A DNA stretch of 64,000 nt from Bacteroidota bacterium (GCA_021824145.1 JAKALM010000006.1:119972-183971); one strand, 5' to 3'; numbered from the stretch's first letter, positions 1-9,903 are shown. A program made the numbers and translations. The notes: generated by a model not told the origin, from the letters alone.

Positions 1-2
1 AT

Positions 3-1070
3 GATGTAAGCCAGCCTTCAACAACAAACTACTTTGGTTCTGATGATCCTTATGAATCGAATAATGATTCATTTAATCCAACTAAAATGCAGGGTGAATA
101 TACTATAATGTCTAGCGGGCATGAATCTCCAAGACATGTTTGGAAAGTTCAGCCTGATGGTAAATTTGATCAGCCAACTGGTGACCCATCATTAGGAACA
201 ACAGGAGGTTTTTCATTTGCAAATGGTTATGGCCCATACACAATCAAACCAGGAGAATCAGTTCATATAGTAATGGCAGAAGGAGTAGGAGGACTGAGTA
301 GAGATGCTGCAACAAGAGTTGGAATACAATATAAATCTGGACAAATAACTGCAAAAGCAAAAAATGATTCAGTTTTAACAGGCCAAGATTCTCTTTTCCA
401 AACCTTTAGAAGAGCATTGGCAAATTATAACAGCGGTTATAATATTCCACAGCCTCCATTACCTCCAAAATCATTTAATGTAAATTCAGGCGGTGATAGG
501 ATTTCACTTACGTGGGATGTATATAATGCAAGTGATCCGAATTTAAAAGGATTTAATATATACAGAGCGACAGGCCAATATGACAGCACATATCATTTGA
601 TTGATCAAGCTGGACCGAGCGATAGAAGTTTTGATGATACCACACCAATAAGAGGTATTTCATATTATTATTATATAACAGCTGTGGGAAATAACGGGTT
701 AGAGAGCAGTGAATATTTTACTCAAACATATGACCCGGCTACATTAAAACGTCAAGCTGGTACTTCAATGGATCAAATAAGAGTTGTTCCGAATCCATAT
801 AATATTTCTGCAGCTAAGTCATTAGGATTTGGAAATCAGCAAGCAAATAGGTTAGCATTCTTTAACATTCCTGGTCAATGTACAATCCGTATTTATACTG
901 AAATTGGCGAGTTGATTTATACAATCAATCATACTGATGGAAGCGGTGATGCATATTGGGATTCAGTAACTTCTTCACAACAATTAGTTGTAAGCGGAGT
1001 TTATATAGCAGTTATTGATAATACCAAGACCGGTGAAAGAAAAATTTTAAAATTTGTAGTAATTAGATAA
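3..1070 (+). CDS. Fibronectin type III-like secreted protein, 5' end cut by window
   Basis: The reading frame is open from base 3, so the gene starts upstream and 355 residues of its C-terminal part are visible. The first in-frame Met is at base 87, but the residues before it read as ordinary protein, so it is probably not the start. A fibronectin type III-like domain lies at about residues 148-236 of the fragment (begins PPLPPKSFNV; contains GFNIYRA and YYYYITAVGNNG). It is followed by a C-terminal beta domain beginning RVVPNPYN and ending in SGVYIAVIDNTKTGERK. That ending resembles the FlgD-like or sorting-domain tails of Ignavibacteria surface proteins, but lacks the QNYPNPFNP signature. 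The PorV-like gene follows 18 bases later, suggesting one operon and an exported or surface role. Specific function unknown. Confidence 0.8.
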   Translation, partial: DVSQPSTTNYFGSDDPYESNNDSFNPTKMQGEYTIMSSGHESPRHVWKVQPDGKFDQPTGDPSLGTTGGFSFANGYGPYTIKPGESVHIVMAEGVGGLSRDAATRVGIQYKSGQITAKAKNDSVLTGQDSLFQTFRRALANYNSGYNIPQPPLPPKSFNVNSGGDRISLTWDVYNASDPNLKGFNIYRATGQYDSTYHLIDQAGPSDRSFDDTTPIRGISYYYYITAVGNNGLESSEYFTQTYDPATLKRQAGTSMDQIRVVPNPYNISAAKSLGFGNQQANRLAFFNIPGQCTIRIYTEIGELIYTINHTDGSGDAYWDSVTSSQQLVVSGVYIAVIDNTKTGERKILKFVVIR

Positions 1071-1088
1071 TCTGGAATAATACAAAAG

Positions 1089-2117
1089 ATGAGTATTATA
1101 ATGAAAAAAAATATTATAACAGCAGTTTTAATCTGCTTAATTACATTAAACTTAACTTCATTAAATTTTGGCCAGCAACAGAAACTAGCACAAACTGGAA
1201 TGAAGTTTTTAAGCTTGTCCTTGGATGCAAGAGCAACCGGTTTCGGAGGCGGAGTTACCGCAGATGAAGGCGGTGCAGCTTCGATATTTTATAATCCAGC
1301 GGGTATTGCACGCCTCGATAATTTAGCAAGTGTAACATTAGGCCGTGTAAGTTATATAGCAGATATAAATTATAATTATGCAGGTATTGCTTTAGCCCCA
1401 TATAATGGAGATTACGGAGTAATAGGAATTTCATTCATGAATGTTGATTATGGAAGCCTTCAAGGAACAGTAAGAGCCAATAATGATCAAGGATTTGTTG
1501 ATGTTGGAACTTTCAGTCCTTCAGCATATGCATTTGGATTAGGATATTCGAAAGCATTATCGGAGAAATTTGCCGTAGGCGGTGATGTTCGATATGTACA
1601 TCAAGATTTAGGATCGAGCGTTGTTAATACAGATGCAAGCGGAAATTATATTTCAGAAGTTAATAAGACAAATGTATTGTCCTTTGACTTTGGAATAATT
1701 TATAAAACAGGATTTAAAAGCTTAGATTTTGGAATGGACGTTCGAAACTTTTCAAGGGAAGTTACCTATAAACAGGAAAGTTTCCAACTGCCATTGATAT
1801 TTAAGATCGGTTTATCAATGAATGTCCTTGATTTGTTAGATAATGTGGATAGAGATATGCACTCGTTATTAATTTGTATTGATGCTTCTCATCCTAGAGA
1901 TTATCCAGAACAAATAAGTTTTGGCGGTGAATATACTTTTATGAAATTAGTTTCGTTGAGAGTTGGATATGTAGCTCCAACAGATGTAGAGGGAATTGAT
2001 GCCGGTATTGGAATTAAACATTCCTTTGCGGGCTATAATTTCTCGTTTGATTATTCATTCACACAAAATAAAGTTTTTGCAAGCGAGCACCGATTTACTC
2101 TTGGCTTTGCCTTATAA
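1089..2117 (+). CDS. PorV/PorQ-family outer-membrane protein
   Basis: 342 residues from ATG 1089. A second in-frame ATG at 1101 gives the cleaner signal peptide (MKKNIITAVLI..., cleavage near NFGQ) and may be the true start. The mature N-terminus has the sequence typical of PorV/PorQ (UPF0164) proteins: a KFLSLSLDARATGFGG stretch, then ASIFYNPAGIA. The rest alternates polar and aromatic residues as in an outer-membrane beta-barrel and ends in a beta-strand (HRFTLGFAL). PorV is a T9SS component that shuttles cargo to the cell surface; family members without T9SS roles also exist. Its position next to several proteins with T9SS tails fits a role in their export. Whether this is PorV itself or a paralogue cannot be decided from sequence alone. 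Confidence 0.82.
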   Translation: MSIIMKKNIITAVLICLITLNLTSLNFGQQQKLAQTGMKFLSLSLDARATGFGGGVTADEGGAASIFYNPAGIARLDNLASVTLGRVSYIADINYNYAGIALAPYNGDYGVIGISFMNVDYGSLQGTVRANNDQGFVDVGTFSPSAYAFGLGYSKALSEKFAVGGDVRYVHQDLGSSVVNTDASGNYISEVNKTNVLSFDFGIIYKTGFKSLDFGMDVRNFSREVTYKQESFQLPLIFKIGLSMNVLDLLDNVDRDMHSLLICIDASHPRDYPEQISFGGEYTFMKLVSLRVGYVAPTDVEGIDAGIGIKHSFAGYNFSFDYSFTQNKVFASEHRFTLGFAL

Positions 2118-2165
2118 TTTAAGCGAGATTATTTTGTGAATTACAATTAAAATTTTGGAAAATGT

Positions 2166-3410
2166 ATGAAAAAATTTCTTTACAATTATTTATTTATCAG
2201 CGTAATAGCAACTGGAATATTTTTATTAGCCTTTACCGGATGTACTGATAAAGGAGCTCCGAGTTTATTTCAAGGTGTGCCAACCGGACCGATTGGCGCA
2301 ACTCCATCTATAACGTCTATATCGCCTTCAGTAGCATTAGCTGGGGTTACACAAATTACAATTACTGGGCAAAATTTTTCGACTGATCCGACACAGGATT
2401 TAGTATATTTTAACGGAATTCCAGTAACTGTCAGCAGTGCAACTTCAACGCAGCTTGTACTAACTTCTCCTAATGTTATAGGAGATTCTGTAGGAATAAG
2501 AGTTGCGGTATTGAATGCTGAAATGTTTAGCAACACTGTTTCAATTACGCAAAAAGCCTCTTCAAAAGATTTTTATCCTGGAGCTAAAGACCAGTCGGAT
2601 GTTCCAATGAGTATAGTCTCAGACAATTTAGGAAATATATACTCATCAAATAATGCACTTGGTGTTTATCAAATTACACCAGACAGCACAATTTCATTAT
2701 ACTCACCAAAAGGCGGAGAAACTTTTTGGTCGAGCATGAGATTTGGTCCTGGCGGAGTAATGTATTGCGCCAGAGGATTACAGGCAATATTTACAATACC
2801 AGCTGGCGGCGGGGTTAAAAATTCCACATGGCTTGTACTTCCAAGTACAATTAAAATATCTCAATTAGAATTTGATCCACTTGGCAATTTATGGGCTGCT
2901 GGTAAAAATTCGGTAATATATAGAATTAAGCAAGATAAAAGCTTTGTTACATTCCCATTTGCTGCTAACGTAACGGCAATGAGAGTTTTTGTTTCAGGCG
3001 GTACAACTTATTTATATGTTGCAGCTCAAACAGATTCGCTGACAACGATACAAAGAATGCCAATTGATGCAAATGGAAACCTTGGCACTGCTGAAACCTA
3101 TTTTGATTTTTCTAAAAATTATGGTGCAAACTGGGTTGTGAATGGATTGGATTTTTCAGCAGATGGTGAAATGTTTTTAGCAACTAATATGTCACAACCA
3201 CTAATTTATGTAAACACTGATAAATCTACCGGAGCTCTTTATCCTGGTGTTATTCAAAATTCTCCAGCATTAGGATTGATTTGGGGTTCGGGTAATTATC
3301 TTTATTATATAAGAAGACAAATTAATGATGCAACAGGTGCATTTCTTGTTCCGCAAACAATTGTTAGATTAGATATTCTTAAACCAGGTGCTCCATATTA
3401 TGGACAATAA
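2166..3410 (+). CDS. IPT/TIG-domain lipoprotein with beta-propeller-like region
   Basis: 414 residues. The N-terminus is a lipoprotein signal with lipobox AFTGC (Cys26), so the protein is probably anchored in a membrane on the periplasmic or surface side. Residues about 46-128 form an IPT/TIG immunoglobulin-like domain (PSITSISPSVALAG, ITITGQNFS). The remainder has repeated 'GNLWAAGKNSVIYRI' and 'DFSADGEMFLATN' type strands typical of NHL/SMP-30-like beta-propellers, though no single family is clear. It lies 48 bases after the PorV-like gene and 42 bases before a secreted propeller protein with similar repeats, so the three may be co-transcribed. Substrate or binding partner unknown. No T9SS tail is present, consistent with lipid anchoring instead. 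Confidence 0.75.
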   Translation: MKKFLYNYLFISVIATGIFLLAFTGCTDKGAPSLFQGVPTGPIGATPSITSISPSVALAGVTQITITGQNFSTDPTQDLVYFNGIPVTVSSATSTQLVLTSPNVIGDSVGIRVAVLNAEMFSNTVSITQKASSKDFYPGAKDQSDVPMSIVSDNLGNIYSSNNALGVYQITPDSTISLYSPKGGETFWSSMRFGPGGVMYCARGLQAIFTIPAGGGVKNSTWLVLPSTIKISQLEFDPLGNLWAAGKNSVIYRIKQDKSFVTFPFAANVTAMRVFVSGGTTYLYVAAQTDSLTTIQRMPIDANGNLGTAETYFDFSKNYGANWVVNGLDFSADGEMFLATNMSQPLIYVNTDKSTGALYPGVIQNSPALGLIWGSGNYLYYIRRQINDATGAFLVPQTIVRLDILKPGAPYYGQ

Positions 3411-3452
3411 ATTTCTTAATCGGTAAATTATCACAAAAAAAAGGAGTAATAC

Positions 3453-4769
3453 ATGAAAAGATTCGTTTCCACATTGTTCGTGTTTGCGTTATTTTTTAGC
3501 GCTACAGCATTCTCACAGGGGTGGACATTTAATGGGTATTTCCCAGACACTACTTTTAAAGGTGGTACTGGAGGGCATGGTATAGCTGTTTCTCCTGATG
3601 GAAAAGTTTGGGCTCAGTTATATGGTGCAACAGATAGTATAAAACAAGCTAATGGAACATATGGCTCTGTAAGAGACATTTATGTTTGGAACTCAAACGG
3701 AAGCAAAGCTTCTTTTGCCCCGATTCAAACAGTTACTGTTGGCGGTGTTACAGATACACTATGGAACAGCAACAGAGGTATGAGAGAAGATAATAATGGC
3801 AACATTCTTTTCTCTTCATTTGATGCTTTATATCGTGTAGACTATAAGACAGGCGCTGGTATGAATAAATTCTTATACCCCAGCGGTACTGGCGGTCAGA
3901 CCTTAACAGCTCCTGCAGTTGATGCAGCCGGTGATATTTTTGTCGCACCAGTTATACCAGCTAATCCAATTCAAATTATAGGAACAGATTTTTCATTCAC
4001 TGGAAATGCAGTTGATTCTACTGTTGGTTATTCAAGAACTTTAGAAGTTTCACCTGACGGAAATACAATTTATTGGTGTGGATATACAAATAATGCTGTT
4101 TGGGTATTTACAAGATCAGATATCTTTTCACCATATGTTATTACAGATACAGTGATGAAAGGATTTCAATGTGAGTCAATCGGTTGGAACCCAGTTAATG
4201 GTTACTTGTGGGCAAGTTCAGGTTCAAATGCTGGCGGATTACCAAATCAATATCCTGGAGTAACAACAAGTTATACATATCCAACATGGTACGCATGGGA
4301 TACAAAAACTTGGACAGTAAAAGACAGTATTCACTGGAATTTATGGACTCCAACTGATGACGCAAGACCAAGAGGTATTGCATTCAGTCCTGATGGAAAT
4401 ACTGCTTACGTTACTTGCTTTGGTGCAAGCACCTATCCAGCAATTGAAAAATTCACTAATCCTCATCCATACACAGCAGTTAAGAATGAAAATCCTGGTG
4501 TTGTTACTAATTATACACTTTCACAGAATTATCCAAATCCATTTAACCCATCAACAGAGATCAATTACTCAGTTGTAAAACCAGGATTTGTTACATTGAA
4601 AGTTTATGATTTACTTGGTAAAGAAGTTGCAACATTGGTTAACCAAAATCAGTCATCTGGTAACTTTACAGTTAACTTCAATGCAAACAAACTTGCATCA
4701 GGTACATACATTTATCAGTTGAATGTAAACGGTGTTGTAATTTCTAAGAAGATGACTCTCCTGAAGTAA
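3453..4769 (+). CDS. Secreted beta-propeller protein with T9SS type A sorting domain
   Basis: 438 residues with a good Shine-Dalgarno (AAGGAG at about 3440) and a Sec signal peptide ending near FSATAFSQ. The body carries propeller-like repeats (GIAVSPDGKVWAQ, LEVSPDGNTIYWCG, GIAFSPDGNTAYVT), as in YVTN/NHL folds. The C-terminal 85 or so residues are a T9SS type A sorting domain: LSQNYPNPFNPST, VTLKVYDLLGKEV, ASGTYIYQL, and a final Lys-rich KKMTLLK. The family knowledge is that this tail is cleaved during export through the T9SS. A rho-independent terminator follows immediately (4793-4819), closing this operon. Cargo function is not recognisable beyond probable protein or glycan binding. Confidence 0.82.
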   Translation: MKRFVSTLFVFALFFSATAFSQGWTFNGYFPDTTFKGGTGGHGIAVSPDGKVWAQLYGATDSIKQANGTYGSVRDIYVWNSNGSKASFAPIQTVTVGGVTDTLWNSNRGMREDNNGNILFSSFDALYRVDYKTGAGMNKFLYPSGTGGQTLTAPAVDAAGDIFVAPVIPANPIQIIGTDFSFTGNAVDSTVGYSRTLEVSPDGNTIYWCGYTNNAVWVFTRSDIFSPYVITDTVMKGFQCESIGWNPVNGYLWASSGSNAGGLPNQYPGVTTSYTYPTWYAWDTKTWTVKDSIHWNLWTPTDDARPRGIAFSPDGNTAYVTCFGASTYPAIEKFTNPHPYTAVKNENPGVVTNYTLSQNYPNPFNPSTEINYSVVKPGFVTLKVYDLLGKEVATLVNQNQSSGNFTVNFNANKLASGTYIYQLNVNGVVISKKMTLLK

Positions 4770-4792
4770 GGAAGACATTTTCATTTGTGTGT

Positions 4793-4819
4793 AAAGCCCC
4801 GGATTATCGGGGCTTTTTT
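4793..4819 (+). terminator. Rho-independent terminator after the propeller gene
   Basis: Perfect stem AAAGCCCCG / CGGGGCTTT with a GATTAT loop and a run of T directly after it, 23 bases past the stop codon at 4769. Confidence 0.93.
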
Positions 4820-4826
4820 ATTAAAG

Positions 4827-4880
4827 AAGTTCAAGTGTAAGTTCAAGTTCAAGAGTAAGTTCAAGTGTAAGTTCAAGAGT
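4827..4880 (+). repeat. Hexamer-phased AAGNNN array, locus 1 (9 units)
   Basis: Nine consecutive six-base units with no gaps: AAGTTC, AAGTGT, AAGTTC, AAGTTC, AAGAGT, AAGTTC, AAGTGT, AAGTTC, AAGAGT. The array ends 45 bases before the start codon of the first glycosyl hydrolase gene. Related arrays occur at 7375, 14948, 37404 and, inverted, at 37893. Confidence 0.9.
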
Positions 4881-4925
4881 TTATAGTTAGTTCGATTATA
4901 AATAAATAAAAGGCAAAGGGGCCTT

Positions 4926-7322
4926 ATGATTAAAAGAGTTTTGCAAATCGTTTCTTTTATTGTTTTATTTTTTTCAATAATTTATTCTCAAACAACTCCT
5001 CCTAAAAGAGAATTTAGAGCCGCGTGGGTAGCAACAGTAACAAACTTAGACTGGCCGTCATCCAACCGATTAAGTGTTGATCAACAAAAGGCAGAATTGA
5101 TTTCAATTCTGAATAGACTAAAAGCTTTAAATATTAATGTAGTAATCTTTCAGATAAGAACCGAGTGCGATGCTTTTTATATCTCACCTTACGAGCCATG
5201 GTCATATTGGTTAACGGGCTCGCAGGGAACAGCACCTTCACCATTATATGACCCATTGCAATTTGCAATTCAAGAAGCACATAAAAGAGGCATGGAGCTG
5301 CATGCATGGTTCAATCCTTACAGAGCAGTAAAAACTGTAACAAATGGAAATCCAAGCTATACATTATCGCCAAATCATGTTGCAGTGCAACATCCAGACT
5401 GGTTGTTAAAATACAGCAATGAGTGGCTTTTAGATCCTGGCAATCCAAGCGTTAGACAATATGTTACGGACGTTATGATGGATGTTGTTAATAGATATGA
5501 TGTAGACGGAGTTCATTGGGATGATTATTTCTATTCGTATAATGGAACGACAACGCAAGATACTGCAAGTTGGAGATTATATCACGGAAGTTTCACGAAT
5601 ATCGGCGATTGGAGAAGGAACAATGTTAATTTGCTTGTTCAGGAAGTTCATGACAGTATACAAGCTGTTAAGCCATGGGTAAAATTTGGAATTAGTCCTT
5701 TTGGAATTTGGAAAAACGGTGTACCAACTGGAATAACTGGTATGGATGCTTACAGCCAAATATATGGTGATGCGGTTGCATGGATGCAGAACAAATGGCT
5801 GGATTATCTTACACCACAGCTTTACTGGAAAATTGGCGGAAATCAGGATTATACAAAACTGTTGCCGTGGTGGGCATCTCAAGTAAATGGAAGACACCTG
5901 TATCCAGGAGAAGCGGCATATCAAATAAATACTTGGACATCATACAGTGAAATGCCAAATCATATAAGACTTGCTAGATCGACACAAAATACTTACGGCA
6001 ATGTTTACTTCAGAACATTAGCTGGGTTGCTCGATAATGAAAAAGGATTTACAGACAGTTTGAAAAATAATTTTTATAAATATCCGGCGCTCATTCCTAT
6101 TATGTCGTGGAAAGATACTATTCCACCAAATGCGCCGCAAAATATTAGATATGAAAGAGTGGCCTCAACCGGAATTGCGGGATTAACGTGGGATGTTCCG
6201 CAAACTGCAATTGACGGGGATACAGCTGTTAGGTATGCGATATACAGATTTAATAAAAGCACCATTAACACAACTGATTTAAATGACCCAAGCAATATTA
6301 TTGATGTAGAAGGACAGAGGCAAAGCATTCCATCAATTCCAAGTACAACTCCGGATGGATATTATTTTGTTATTACATCATTAGACAGAAATAATAATGA
6401 AAGCGGAATGAGTACAGTTATAAATGTGAAAGCACCAGATATTCCAGTACTTTTTGCACCTTTGAATGCTGCAATTAATCAAAGAGATACAATTACACTT
6501 AAATGGCAGTATCCAAATTTTGCATCTTCATATGAATTTCAATTATCCACAGATTCAACTTTTAATTCAAATATTATAATTGATAATGCAGCAGTAACTG
6601 ATACTTTTATGGTTCTTACGGGCTTACTTGGCCAACAGAAATATTTTTGGAGATTGAATGCAAGCAACGCCGGAGGAACAAGCCCTTATTCACAAGCATA
6701 CAACTTTACAACAGGATTTCCTGCTTTAGCGCAATTAGTATATCCAACTGATAAAACATTAAACATTCCACTCAGGCCAGACTTTAGCTGGAATAAAGTT
6801 TCTTCAGCTTCGACATACAGATTTCAATTTGCGATAAGCTTAGATTTCAATCCAAGCTCAATTGTTATCGATTCATCAGGAATTACCGATACTGTTTATG
6901 CATACAGCAAACTTAATAAAGACCTTGAGTTGGGCAGAATTTATTTTTGGCGGGTTAGCGGAACAAATCAATACGGCACGAGTAACTGGTCAAATATTTT
7001 TAGATTCAAAACTATTACCGCAACTGAAGTTGCTGATCAAGTTGTTCAACCAAAAGATTATGAGTTGAGCCAGAATTATCCAAATCCATTTAATCCAACA
7101 ACTGTAATTAACTATCAGATATCAAAACCTGGATTAGTAACTTTAAAGGTTTATGATATTTTGGGACGAGAAGCAGCGACATTAGTAAATAAAGAACAGC
7201 AAGCAGGCAGCTACAGCGTTCAATTATCAGCTGATAAGTTTAATTTAAACAGCGGAATTTATTTCTATCAATTAAGATCCGGCGCTTTTATCCAGACAAA
7301 GAAGATGATCATTTTAAAGTAG
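4926..7322 (+). CDS. Family 10-like glycosyl hydrolase (GHL10) with T9SS tail, copy 1
   Basis: 798 residues with a Sec signal peptide ending near FSIIYSQ. Residues about 27-390 match the GHL10 (DUF187, YngK-like) TIM-barrel family: KREFRAAWVATVTNLDWP at the start, ECDAFYISPYEPWS, ELHAWFNPYRA, and the acidic strand DVDGVHWDDYFYSY near residue 195. Family members are thought to act on polysaccharides or peptidoglycan-derived glycans; the exact substrate is unknown. The hydrolase is followed by a fibronectin type III region (about 400-500), two similar beta-sandwich repeats (about 505-695), and a T9SS type A tail (SQNYPNPFNPTT ... KKMIILK), so the enzyme should be secreted or surface-attached. 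A close paralogue follows at 7466, with the same domain order and similar upstream sequence. Confidence 0.88.
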   Translation: MIKRVLQIVSFIVLFFSIIYSQTTPPKREFRAAWVATVTNLDWPSSNRLSVDQQKAELISILNRLKALNINVVIFQIRTECDAFYISPYEPWSYWLTGSQGTAPSPLYDPLQFAIQEAHKRGMELHAWFNPYRAVKTVTNGNPSYTLSPNHVAVQHPDWLLKYSNEWLLDPGNPSVRQYVTDVMMDVVNRYDVDGVHWDDYFYSYNGTTTQDTASWRLYHGSFTNIGDWRRNNVNLLVQEVHDSIQAVKPWVKFGISPFGIWKNGVPTGITGMDAYSQIYGDAVAWMQNKWLDYLTPQLYWKIGGNQDYTKLLPWWASQVNGRHLYPGEAAYQINTWTSYSEMPNHIRLARSTQNTYGNVYFRTLAGLLDNEKGFTDSLKNNFYKYPALIPIMSWKDTIPPNAPQNIRYERVASTGIAGLTWDVPQTAIDGDTAVRYAIYRFNKSTINTTDLNDPSNIIDVEGQRQSIPSIPSTTPDGYYFVITSLDRNNNESGMSTVINVKAPDIPVLFAPLNAAINQRDTITLKWQYPNFASSYEFQLSTDSTFNSNIIIDNAAVTDTFMVLTGLLGQQKYFWRLNASNAGGTSPYSQAYNFTTGFPALAQLVYPTDKTLNIPLRPDFSWNKVSSASTYRFQFAISLDFNPSSIVIDSSGITDTVYAYSKLNKDLELGRIYFWRVSGTNQYGTSNWSNIFRFKTITATEVADQVVQPKDYELSQNYPNPFNPTTVINYQISKPGLVTLKVYDILGREAATLVNKEQQAGSYSVQLSADKFNLNSGIYFYQLRSGAFIQTKKMIILK

Positions 7323-7374
7323 CATAAAATGATAAGAGAAATTGGAAGTTAAATCTATTTTAATATGATGGATT

Positions 7375-7410
7375 AAGTTCAAGGTCAAGTTCAAGTTCAA
7401 GTGTAAGAGG
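7375..7410 (+). repeat. Hexamer-phased AAGNNN array, locus 2 (6 units)
   Basis: Six adjacent units AAGTTC, AAGGTC, AAGTTC, AAGTTC, AAGTGT, AAGAGG, then AAGTAAG. It ends about 55 bases before the start of the second GHL10 gene, the same relative position as locus 1 before the first copy. The leader just before both start codons is also similar (ATAAATA...GGCAAAG...). Confidence 0.85.
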
Positions 7411-7465
7411 AAGTAAGAAATATTTTACTTTCAAAGTCTAATTTATAAATAGGCAAAGAGGCATT

Positions 7466-9850
7466 ATGATTAAAAAGCTTTTTGCAATAGTTTTATTAAT
7501 ATTTTTATCAAATATTTATTCGCAAACAAATTCCCCTAAAAGAGAATTAAGAGGAGTGTGGGTAGCATCTTTAGGCATCGACTGGCCTTCAGTGACAGGT
7601 ACGAGTGCAGCAGTAATTGCAAATCAAAAGGCACAACTAATAAGTATATTTGATTCGCATAAGAGCTACGGATTAAATGCAATATTTTTTCATGTACGTC
7701 CCCTTTGCGATGCAGTATATAAAAGTAATTATGAACCTTGGTCGAATTTTTTAACTGGCACACAAGGAGTTGCGCCATCGGATACGAGCTATGACCCATT
7801 AGAATTAGCAATTGAAGAAGCTCATAAAAGAGGAATGGAACTGCATGCATGGTTAAATCCTTACCGTGCTGAATCATCAAACGGCAGCCAGGTTTCTGCA
7901 AATCATGTAATTAATAAACATCCGGATTGGATTATAAAATGCAGCACAAGCCAATACAGATTTCTTGATCCTGGATTGCCTGCAGTTCGTCAATATGTTT
8001 TAAGAGTAGTAATGGATATTGTGGAAAGATATGATGTAGATGGAATTCACTTTGATGATTATTTCTATCCATATACAGATTACGGTACATTCAACGATGA
8101 TTCGACATTTGCAAAATATCCAAACGGTTTTACAGACAGAGCAGCCTGGAGAAAAAATAATGTTGATTTACTTTTGAAGATGATAAGCGACAGTATAAAA
8201 GCAGTAAAGCCCTGGGTAAAATTCGGTGTAAGCCCATCGGGCAATCAATCTGTCAATGCATCCATTTATGTAAGCACTGCAGATTGGCTGGCTGGAAATT
8301 ATACGGATACTACAGGAACGCCGCAGCATGGAGATCCATATATAGATTACATAATGCCTCAGCTTTATTGGCCAAGCTATGGGGGTTATCTTAACAGCTG
8401 GACTAGTCCAGCATTTCTTAACGGAAGACATTTGTATATTGGGCAAGCAGCATATAGATATGCTCAATCGACTTTCCCGCCGAATGAATTATCATGGGAA
8501 ATAGCGACTAACAGAACAACGCCCACAATAAGCGGGGGAGTATTTTTCAGTTCGCAAAGTGTAACCGGAAATTTGGGATATTGTAATGATACCCTTGAAT
8601 ATAATTATTTTACACATCCAGCTATCACTCCCAAAATGGATTGGAAAGATGCACAACACAGTGCCCCTAATTCACCTTTGAACTGCAGATTTGAAATTAA
8701 TTCGAGCACGGGAAATTATGAACTGCATTGGGATAAACCAACGCCTACAAATACAGGCGACACTGCTTTCTCATATGTTGTATATAGGTCTGTCAATAAT
8801 CCACCAGATATAAATGATTCGACAAATATGTTCGGGACGACTGGACAAACTTATTTATCTTCGGATTACGCTAAATATTCAGTTACAAAAGGAACTTATT
8901 ATGTTGTAACCGCAATTAATAGGTATTCAAATGAATCTACAATTAGTAATGCTGCATCACTTAATTTACTATCATTAGTACCAAGCAAGCCTGTATTAAC
9001 ATCACCAATAAATAATAGTAATGATTTAAGCATGACAGCAACTTTAAAATGGACAGGAGATTCAAATGCAGAACGGTATGTAGTACAAGTTTCACAAGAT
9101 TCGACATTTAATTCTGGGCTTGAATTATATGCTGCAGAATATAAAAGTACACAAATAACTTTTTCAAATGTTGTTCCAGGCAAAGTATATTATTGGCGAG
9201 TAAAAGCATATGGACAAGTAGGAGAAAGCGATTATTCAGATGTATACAGCTTTGAATCAGGAATTCCGTTGCCGCCGATTTTAAGCCTGCCTGCACATGC
9301 ATCGACGAATGTTTCTTTGACTCCTACATTTTCTTGGTTCAAGTCAGAAGGAGCAGGATTTTATGAGATTCAATTAGCAACCGCTGTTCAGTTTTATAGT
9401 AATACTTTAGTTGTGGATACAACTATAACGGACACTTCATTTACGCCATCTGTGCCTTTACTGCCTAATAAAATTTATTATTGGCGGGTGAATGCAAAAA
9501 ACATGTACGGTGTAAGCTTTTGGCCGACTGGATTTGGATTTAAGACTACATCGTCGACAGATATTAAAGAAAATAAAAATATTCCGATGGAATTCACACT
9601 TGAACAGAATTATCCCAATCCATTTAATCCGACAACTGTAATTAACTATCAGGTTCCAAAATCTGGATTGATTACATTAAAGGTTTATGATATTTTAGGA
9701 AGAGAAGCTGCAACTTTAGTAAATAAGGAACAAGAAGCAGGGAGATATAGTATTAAGCTATCGGCAGATAATTTAAGCAGCGGAATTTATTTTTATCAAT
9801 TAAGGGCTGGCTCGTTCATTCAGACAAAGAAAATGATAATACTTAAGTAG
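7466..9850 (+). CDS. Family 10-like glycosyl hydrolase (GHL10) with T9SS tail, copy 2
   Basis: 794 residues, paralogue of the gene at 4926. Sec signal peptide to about FLSNIYSQ. The GHL10 domain begins KRELRGVWVASLGIDWPS and includes LCDAVYKSNYEPWS, ELHAWLNPYRAE and DVDGIHFDDYFYPY near residue 193. The middle carries fibronectin type III and FnIII-like strands (YYVVTAINRYSNES, KVYYWRVKAYGQVG, KIYYWRVNAKNMYG). The C-terminus is a T9SS type A domain (LEQNYPNPFNPTT). Compared with copy 1, the catalytic-domain framework is retained while loops differ, so the two may have different glycan preferences. Its sorting-domain DNA (9605-9847) is very similar to that of the next gene although the bodies are unrelated. 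Confidence 0.88.
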   Translation: MIKKLFAIVLLIFLSNIYSQTNSPKRELRGVWVASLGIDWPSVTGTSAAVIANQKAQLISIFDSHKSYGLNAIFFHVRPLCDAVYKSNYEPWSNFLTGTQGVAPSDTSYDPLELAIEEAHKRGMELHAWLNPYRAESSNGSQVSANHVINKHPDWIIKCSTSQYRFLDPGLPAVRQYVLRVVMDIVERYDVDGIHFDDYFYPYTDYGTFNDDSTFAKYPNGFTDRAAWRKNNVDLLLKMISDSIKAVKPWVKFGVSPSGNQSVNASIYVSTADWLAGNYTDTTGTPQHGDPYIDYIMPQLYWPSYGGYLNSWTSPAFLNGRHLYIGQAAYRYAQSTFPPNELSWEIATNRTTPTISGGVFFSSQSVTGNLGYCNDTLEYNYFTHPAITPKMDWKDAQHSAPNSPLNCRFEINSSTGNYELHWDKPTPTNTGDTAFSYVVYRSVNNPPDINDSTNMFGTTGQTYLSSDYAKYSVTKGTYYVVTAINRYSNESTISNAASLNLLSLVPSKPVLTSPINNSNDLSMTATLKWTGDSNAERYVVQVSQDSTFNSGLELYAAEYKSTQITFSNVVPGKVYYWRVKAYGQVGESDYSDVYSFESGIPLPPILSLPAHASTNVSLTPTFSWFKSEGAGFYEIQLATAVQFYSNTLVVDTTITDTSFTPSVPLLPNKIYYWRVNAKNMYGVSFWPTGFGFKTTSSTDIKENKNIPMEFTLEQNYPNPFNPTTVINYQVPKSGLITLKVYDILGREAATLVNKEQEAGRYSIKLSADNLSSGIYFYQLRAGSFIQTKKMIILK

Positions 9851-9903
9851 GACAGATTTGGTATAAAAAATTGAGTTAAATATGATAATAGAAGGATGCA
9901 GCA

